Program-made: the position numbers and the translations under genes
The notes under the pieces: generated by a model
Told to the model about the DNA's origin: nothing
What the model saw: the letters and a program-made list of their open reading frames with translations, nothing else
Database searches by the model: none
Assembly (NCBI GenBank): GCA_002633005.1
Contig: NMRA01000158.1
Span: forward strand, 60,229-122,228
DNA: 62,000 nucleotides
Reading direction: 5' to 3'
Source of the DNA: Phoronis australis
Lineage: Eukaryota; Phoronida; Phoronidae
Shown here: in pieces, positions 56,346-62,000 of the stretch
Position numbering within the stretch: the first letter of the stretch is position 1
How the letters are laid out: each line of letters starts with the position of its first letter

Positions 56346-57484
56346 ATTTCACCTGATTGGATTACCCGATTACTAAGAAAAGTAATTTTATAAATTGTCA
56401 TGTTGACTTATACCTGTGCACCGAATTTGAAAAAGATAGCTTTAAAACTGAATGAGGAGTAGCATTTTGAAAATTATATGACCTTTGCACCAAATGACCT
56501 CTTCCGGTGCAATATGGAATATGATTATATAACTAATCAAAATTTATCTACTGTCAAAAGTCATATGCTGAATTTAAAGACTGTACCTGCACCCAATTTG
56601 GAGTTATTAAGCCTCAAAGTTGGTCGGAAGAATAAGAAGAATAAGAATAAAATTGAAGAAAACCCAGAAACAACAGAACTCTGCGCTTACACGCGCAGAG
56701 TAACTAGAAAGATTATTGTCACGTCGTGACAATAATAAACTCTGCGCGTGCGTATTAAAGGAATCGTTATGGGAAGTTACTGAGAGCAACCCGTTTACCA
56801 ATATGAAAATTAATTCTTTAAAATTGTAGGAGAAATTACATGTTAATATTTTGATGACTTTTCCACTAATTGACCTCTTCCGGTGCATTATGAGCCCTGA
56901 TAAGAGAATAATTGTAAACTCGATTAAAAGTGTGGTTAATGCTAAAAATCACAGATGTTTTACTTTAAGCACTTCAGAATACAAGATGAATGAATTGGTC
57001 AAACTTTCAGAAGAAAAAATGCACCTAATGCCCCCATGGTGCACCAAATGACCTGAATGTTTGGATTTGATTTACCTGTGGCAATCAGACTTGTCCATTT
57101 GAAGTATCTAGCTCAAAATTTTAGTTTGCACCCAATGACCTTTGACCTATTTCACCTGATTGGATGACCCGATTACTTAGAAAAGTAATTTTTTAAATTG
57201 TCATGTTGACTTATACCTGTGCACCGAGTTTAAAAAAGATAGCTTTAAAACTGAAGGAGGAGTAGCATTTTGAAAATTATATGACCTTTGCACCAAACGA
57301 CCTCTTCCGGTGCAATATGGAATATGATTATATAACCAATCAAAATTGATATACTGTCAAAAGTCTTATGCTGAATTTAAAGACCGTACCTGCACCCAAT
57401 TTGAAGTTATTAAGCCTAAAATTTGGTCGGAAGAAGAATAAGAAGAATAAGAAGAAGAATAAAATTGAAGGAAACCCAGGAACA

Positions 57485-57782
57485 ACAAGACTCTGCGCTT
57501 ACACGCGCACAGTAATAAGAATAAATTTGAAGAAAACCCAGGAATAACAGTACTCTGCGCTTACACGCGCAAAGTAATAAAATTGAAGAAAACCCAGGAA
57601 CAACAGCACTCTGCGCTTACACGCGCAGAGTAATAAGAATAAGAAGAAATAAGAATAAAATTGAAGAAAACCCAGGAACAACAGCACTCTGCGCTTACAA
57701 GCGCAGAGTAATAAGAATAAGAATAAGAATAAAATTGAAGAAACCCCAGGAACAATAGTACTCTGCCCTTGCGCGCGCAGAG
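57485..57782. repeat. Array of five CTCTGCGC hairpin units with GAATAA microsatellite
   Basis: Units of about 60-75 bp, each with GAAGAAAACCCAGGAACAAC and the hairpin CTCTGCGCTTACACGCGCAGAG (given here as 22 nt in two arms: CTCTGCGC and GCGCAGAG), are separated by variable (AATAAG)n. The same unit is triplicated at 4217-4400 and duplicated at 29886-30010. Confidence 0.85.
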
Positions 57783-57789
57783 TAACAAA

Positions 57790-58500
57790 ATCCTGAATGG
57801 ATTTATTAATCTTAGGCCGACACACATGACTACGTGCTAAGGCTTTCATTTGGGAAACACCATAATGTTCAAAATGCAGTTCACTTAAAATTTGTTTCCT
57901 GAGTTCAGTAGGAATAACAACTCGTACTCCCCACACAGACGACCCTTATCAACCGATAACTCGTCTTTGCGAGTATAATATGGCCTCAAATCCTCATCTG
58001 GACAAAACCTAGGCCAACCCTTAAGAGTGAACTGATAGACTTGAGCCAACACTGAGTCGGACTTAGTCTTACTACCAAAATCACTAGCCTTCAAGGGTAC
58101 AGATTCTACACCAGAAACTCAGAAAATACCGGTTTTCGTGGCAACATCAGTCGATTCTAAAGGCAAGCGAGACAAGCAATCTGCGTTACCTTGTTCCTTA
58201 GAGTTCCTGAACTTAACTTCGTAGGTAAAGGCACTTAAAGTCAAGGCCTATCTCTGAAGTCGAGAAGATGCCATTTTGGAATTCCAGTTTTGGGTCCGAA
58301 TTTCTTCATTCCAAAAATAGTGGACAAAGTTTCACGCTCGATCTGAGAATAGTTTTTCTCACTGTCGTTTAACTTTCGACCAGCCGTGGCAATCGGCCGC
58401 TCATCGACATTATCCATTGACTGAGTGCACTACCGATACCAACTTCTGACGCATCACACGAACGACAACACTACCGGTGTGGTAACACCTTATCGGATGT
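57790..58500 (-). pseudogene. Ty3/gypsy RNase H and integrase N-terminal half
   Basis: GIGSALSQ (near 58440), RPIATAGRKLNDSEKNYSQI and an internal deletion before GPKTGIP are RNase H pieces. GNADCLSRLPL (near 58170) is the end of RNase H. LAQVYQFTLKGWP, ELRPYYTRKDELSVDKG and LHFEHYGVSQMKALARSHV form the integrase N-terminal zinc domain with its two histidines. Coding stops at IQDFV, where the composite element is inserted. Confidence 0.75.
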
Positions 58501-58529
58501 AATAAGAGATTTGCAACTGTCAAACTCCA

Positions 58530-59198
58530 TTAGGCAATCTTTCTCCCACTGAAATTTTGTTCCTTCCTTAATAGCAAATGCAGTGGGTGCAAAATGGTAG
58601 CCAAATTACCTGTGGGAGGTTTCAAATACTTCGCATAAAGGTGCACTAAACCTAAGAAAACTTGAATTTTTTTCACATCCGTGGGCTTGGGAGCATCAAG
58701 GATTGCTTCAATCTTCTCATGCGTGGGATGAACGCCCGTTTTATCAATAATGTGACCCAAATATTCTACACTCGGCTTCATGAACTCACTCTTTGCCCGG
58801 TTTGCTTCCACGTAGTGCCGCTTGAGTCCAGCAAGAACCAAACCTAATGTTCTGAAATGTGACTCCACACACTTGGAAGCAATGCAAATGTCGTCAAGAC
58901 CAACTACGACCCCTTTAATACCACGAAGCATGGACTTCATAACTCCTAGGAAAATGTGGTGAACGGACCCTACTCCAAACTGGAGACGCTGTGGTTCATA
59001 CAGACCTCTCAAACTGTTAAGCGTCAACAGTTTACGCAATTGGGCATCAATAATAATAGTAAAATAGGCCTGACTTGAATCAATTTTACTGAAAACAACA
59101 CCACCAGTGAGAGCATTAAACAGATCTTCTGGAATGGGTATCTGGTCCAGTTGCTCATCCAAGCAAGTATTTATAGTCACCTTGTTATCCCCACACAT
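58530..59198 (-). pseudogene. Ty3/gypsy reverse transcriptase
   Basis: The 222-codon frame has IPEDLFNALTGGVVFSKIDS with the first catalytic Asp, RLQFGV (usually RLPFGV), and VVGLDDICIAS in place of VYLDDI. It then has YLGHIIDKTGVHP, KIEAILDAPKPTDVKKIQVF and LGLVHLYAKYLKP. Order and spacing are classic for Ty3/gypsy. The catalytic Asp pair is kept but the aromatic residue before it is Gly. Confidence 0.85.
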
Positions 59199-59203
59199 CC
59201 TAT

Positions 59204-59720
59204 CTATCCATTGGACTTGGCATCTACTAGAGCATACGGCACCTGACGTGGTTTGTGAAAAATTGGCTGGGCTTGTTGATCAATGCGAACTGTCCCCTGA
59301 TAAACCTGAATAGTTTCACCTGAGGTGGAAATATCATTTTCTGCAAATAATTTTGCCAAGCGAGCCTCGTCATGCGACACTGTGTCAGTGACAATCTTAA
59401 AAACTGATGAAAGATCCACTTTCATCGCTCTCAACCAATTTTTGCCAAGCAACGGCGGTTGGTTGCCCTTGCCAACCACCAAAGGTAACCGAAAAGATTG
59501 ATCACGCCACACTGCTTGAACAATACAATCACCCAACAATTCAAGTTCTACCTGACTGTAACCAAAAACATGCCGGCTAGTCTGCTTCAATTTCAAATCT
59601 AATTCGTAAGCTGTGTGCTCCGAGACATGGTAATGTCAATCTGCGTGTCAACGAGGATATTAGTTGCAATATTATTAACTAAAATATCAATTGCGAAGTT
59701 TGCACTGTTAAAGCTGTCCT
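59204..59720 (-). pseudogene. Ty3/gypsy aspartic protease region
   Basis: Near 59650 the sequence ILVDTQIDIT stands where retropepsins have the catalytic D-T/S-G-A; the Gly is Gln. The frame 59596-59204 continues with LELLGDCIVQAV, LPLVVGKGNQPPLLGKNWL (the C-terminal GxxxLLGxxWL block) and the linker to RT, PIFHKPRQVPYAL. A stop separates the two parts. Confidence 0.7.
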
Positions 59721-59819
59721 TTAACACCAGTAGGTTGTCCTCAGTGGCCGTGATAGCAATAACAGTCTTCACGCTCTGGGCGTTCCGCCCTGACGGACGT
59801 TGTTTACCGGTTGACCGCG

Positions 59820-60488
59820 GATCTGAGGTCGCAGAAGTGGAATTTCGATTCTGTTCATCACGCTGTCTCTTAAAGCATTATTTCTTGTAATGACCAAATT
59901 TCGTACAATAGTGGCACTTGTCCTTTTTAGTATTCAGGAACTAAACTTTCGTGACGGAGTCTCTGCTTCGGTGCAATTGTTGGCTGCTGCTTTGTTCCAA
60001 TTCCAAAGATTGTCCTAGCTCGAACGCTTTCTCAAATGTGAGAGTTAATTTTGTAAACAGTTTCTTTTGAATCGGTACTGACTTCAACCCGCACACTAAT
60101 TTGTCTCTTAAGGCCTGGTCTAGGAAAGCTCCGAATTGCCAATATCGAGACACTTGCTTCAGACGAACGATGAATTCTCCAATGGTCTCGTCCAGTTTCT
60201 GTTCTGCCTTATAAAAGCGGAAACACTCTGTCTTAATTACCGTACCAGGTTCGTAATGTTTTTTCAGCTTTGCAACCAGTTGTTCCAACGTACAGCCGTC
60301 AGGCTTACAAGGCAAGCAAATGTTCGATTAAACCCCATAGGGCTCAGCTCCCAAAGTCTCTAGGAAACACGCTTTTTGCCTCTCGGTTGCAACATTGTTC
60401 GCGGTCAAAAGTTTTGGAACCGGTCATACCACATAGAAAACCTTTCGGTTTTCGAGTCAAAAGTGCCAATATTATCGATGAGTGACAT
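59820..60488 (-). pseudogene. Ty3/gypsy gag with zinc knuckle
   Basis: ATG 60488 starts MSLIDNIGTFDSKTERFS, a typical gypsy Gag start, then shifts frame. The frame 60315-59941 carries LEQLVAKLKKHYEPG and ETIGEFIVRLKQVSRYWQFG, the capsid-like retrotransposon gag domain. Near 59902-59865 lies CHYC-TKFG-HYKK-stop-C. This is a CCHC nucleic-acid-binding knuckle (C-x2-C-x4-H-x4-C) in which the residue before the last Cys is a stop codon. Gag packages the element's RNA; this copy cannot make the whole protein. Confidence 0.75.
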
Positions 60489-60551
60489 AGCAAAGAAAAG
60501 TTAAGACCTCAGCAAAAAAGCCAGACACGTCCCATCCTCATCACCAGCTAT

Positions 60552-61223
60552 TGTAGTTACCTCTTGGAAATTTCATCAAAATACCGAGGTTTGCCGTGGA
60601 GTAGGATTTGTTTTCTCACTTGAACCGTAAAAACGATCGATCTTTTTTGCCAAAAGACTCGAGGCGTCTAAAACTTTCAACCACATGACACAATTTTTGT
60701 AAAAACACGCTTGCGCAATATAATATAAATCCAGTTCAACTTTTTGTTAATAGTTTTATTTCAAACTTAACAATATTATAAATTGCATTCAGCTTTCGTT
60801 ACAAATGGTCAAATTAGAATGTAATAAATAGTCTTTGAAGTTGTAACTGTTTGTAAATTACACAGCGCGTGAGCACTGGATGGACCTCCAGGCCGCACAG
60901 CTCAGACAGTCTCACCGCGTTTCTTGAGTTGAGTTGGGGTTCGTCTACGTTTGAATGAACGTGGGTAGGGACTTTAACGCGGAATATGGGTCCGTTTACT
61001 ATGTTGCTTCCGACTTGGAGTACGTACAGTTGCGACACTCAAATTGTCACCTTCATGGAATTCCGGCATTGTTTGGTTAGCACGCGTTTGATTGTTGGTA
61101 TTATTGTTATGCAGACGATAAAATGTAAGGCGTACGGATTTGTAATTTGCACAACTTTGTGATTCGTTCATGTAATATCAAAAACTTACGTACTCGCTGT
61201 TATTAACCAGTCGTGTCGTAACA
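60552..61223 (-). repeat. Candidate 5' LTR and adjacent primer-binding region
   Basis: In minus orientation the block starts TGTTACGACACG and ends GTAACTACA, with partly inverted ends TGTTAC/GTAAC(TA)CA. It contains AATAAA near 60760. Just after it comes GCTGGTGATGAGGATGGGA, resembling the sequence after the 5' LTR in many vertebrate and invertebrate gypsy elements. Gag begins 64 bp further on. The LTR partner was not found, so the limits are provisional. Confidence 0.5.
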
Positions 61224-61414
61224 CATTCCAGGTCATGTGAGAATATAGATGACACCATCAGAATTTATTTAATAATCTCACTCAACGCCAGAAGATTTCA
61301 TCACCTGCCTAATTACTCAAATTTTGAAAGATGCCCTTCAATTCTGGAGGTGAAGGTACTGTCTATTTTTTAGCTACGCTGCTTCTCCTCGTGGCATTTG
61401 ATTTGGAGTGTCCC
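61224..61414. other. Flank beyond the gypsy LTR
   Basis: Nothing is recognised here. Confidence 0.4.
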
Positions 61415-62000
61415 GGCTTTAACGCCATCTTAGAATGGTTATGAGTGCACTTGTAATGATGTTAGAGAGAGCTAAGCTGCATGTGATCTTGATTCCACGA
61501 TGTTTCCGAAGTCGGTTGTGTTCCATTGCTGCAGTGTTAATCTTCAAGTTCCACTATAAATCTCTATGGTGTTTGGCATCTCCGTACAACCGGTTGGCTT
61601 TTGTCGTGAGTCTGGTGAATTTTGTCGAATATATGGCGGATTGGATGGCACCAGCTAGTTTTGAATGTATTTTTACCGTTCTGTTCCATCAAATGAATTT
61701 GCATGTTACCCTCTGTACCCAGTTTCTTGACGGATGCTCTTGAAATTCGGTAAATATGATCTGTTACAGAGACGACGACACCAGCATTTACAGGCGGAGA
61801 CTGCACCCCTGTGGCTATTATTTTTTCGTCTGATTTTTTCAGCATCACTTTCCAAACTGGTTCAAAGATAATTAATGAGACTGGACTGATATATTCAGGT
61901 GGTGACAATCACGTCTGACGGAAATTTTTGGAACTGTTCAAGTGTTATTACGTCCCCAATGGCAATTTTTCTTGTGCCTCAAATTCTTTCAAGTTCTTTG
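61415..62000. repeat. Dispersed direct repeat, copy 2 (partner at 21055-21640)
   Basis: It is colinear with 21055-21640 and runs off the right edge of the window. A 114-codon minus ORF crosses it (61564-61908) but has no recognised domain and is not kept in the partner. Confidence 0.8.

Larger units (their letters stand above)
54281..57782 (-). mobile_element. Composite hairpin-ended tandem element, trimer
   Basis: It lies in opposite orientation to 29886-35903. On the plus strand it begins CTAGAAAGATTATTGTCACG at 54281 and ends GCGCGCGCAGAG at 57782, with TAA on both sides (54278-54280 and 57783-57785). Three units start at 54281, 55463 and 56704. The 56701-56703 junction has a single TAA between a CTAG end and a hairpin end; the 55463 junction has the same GAAGAAC|TAGAAAG type seen in the other array. 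The right end carries five near-identical 60-75-bp copies of the CTCTGCGC hairpin unit (57485-57782). No coding is recognised. Confidence 0.85.
53340..61223 (-). mobile_element. Ty3/gypsy LTR retrotransposon, decayed and interrupted
   Basis: On the minus strand the order is 5' LTR (61223-60552), gag, protease, RT, RNase H and integrase, ending near 53350. Stops and shifts occur in every domain. The composite element at 54281-57782 splits the integrase. No 3' LTR was found below 53340, so the right end, in element terms, is missing or too diverged. Confidence 0.85.

Noticed and set aside
57499-57936. A 145-codon ORF running from the integrase into the hairpin repeats
   Set aside because: The second half is a repetitive translation of the inserted microsatellite and hairpin array, not protein-coding sequence.

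Overview
This is a gene-poor, AT-rich (by eye) animal nuclear window made mostly of nested, decayed transposable elements. The intron-style GT/AG signals, L1- and CR1-like retrotransposons, a Ty3/gypsy element, tRNA-derived SINEs, THAP, SWIM and BAF-type protein fragments, and the absence of bacterial gene layout all point to a metazoan. A CR1-like LINE encoding a 2A peptide and the mix of element families suggest a marine invertebrate, perhaps a hemichordate, echinoderm or amphioxus. The species cannot be fixed from sequence alone.

Layout. 0-15.5 kb: a ~3 kb direct duplication (1-2.92 kb and 12.38-15.45 kb), a 62-bp triplicated hairpin repeat (4.2 kb), a fragment of a composite repeat (9.76-10.62 kb), and long stretches with nothing recognised. 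15.5-18.7 kb: a dispersed segment with the first exon of a BAF-like gene on the minus strand. 19-26.4 kb: low-complexity and dispersed repeats, ending in a LINE 3' tail. 26.7-27.6 kb: the only apparently intact protein gene, a V8/trypsin-like serine protease on the minus strand. 28.5-29.8 kb: an inverted-repeat partner of 20.6-21.0 kb and a tRNA-derived SINE split by a MITE. 29.9-35.9 kb: a tandem composite element with hairpin ends, itself split by a 3.5 kb insertion with terminal inverted repeats and an AT duplication. 35.9-47.0 kb: THAP, PIN-like and SWIM remnants of DNA transposons, plus a CR1-like LINE (40.1-43.9 kb). 47.2-53.0 kb: two L1/Tx1-like elements, one split by a SINE, with a second BAF-like locus between them. 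53.3-61.2 kb: a decayed Ty3/gypsy element on the minus strand whose integrase zinc finger is split by a 3.5 kb trimeric copy of the composite element. 61.4-62.0 kb: a direct repeat of 21.06-21.64 kb.

The most interesting items are: (1) the composite repeat with a hairpin at each end, tandem units, a CTAG end, flanking TTA and repeated nuclear-receptor DR1 motifs; (2) the 2A sequence in the LINE; (3) two BAF-like first exons inside a dispersed segment; (4) the intact V8-like protease, whose base composition looks richer in G+C than its surroundings. Nearly every other coding stretch carries frameshifts or stops and is a fossil. Three single 'n' bases (2634, 10625, 15448) coincide with breaks in repeat homology and probably mark assembly joins.
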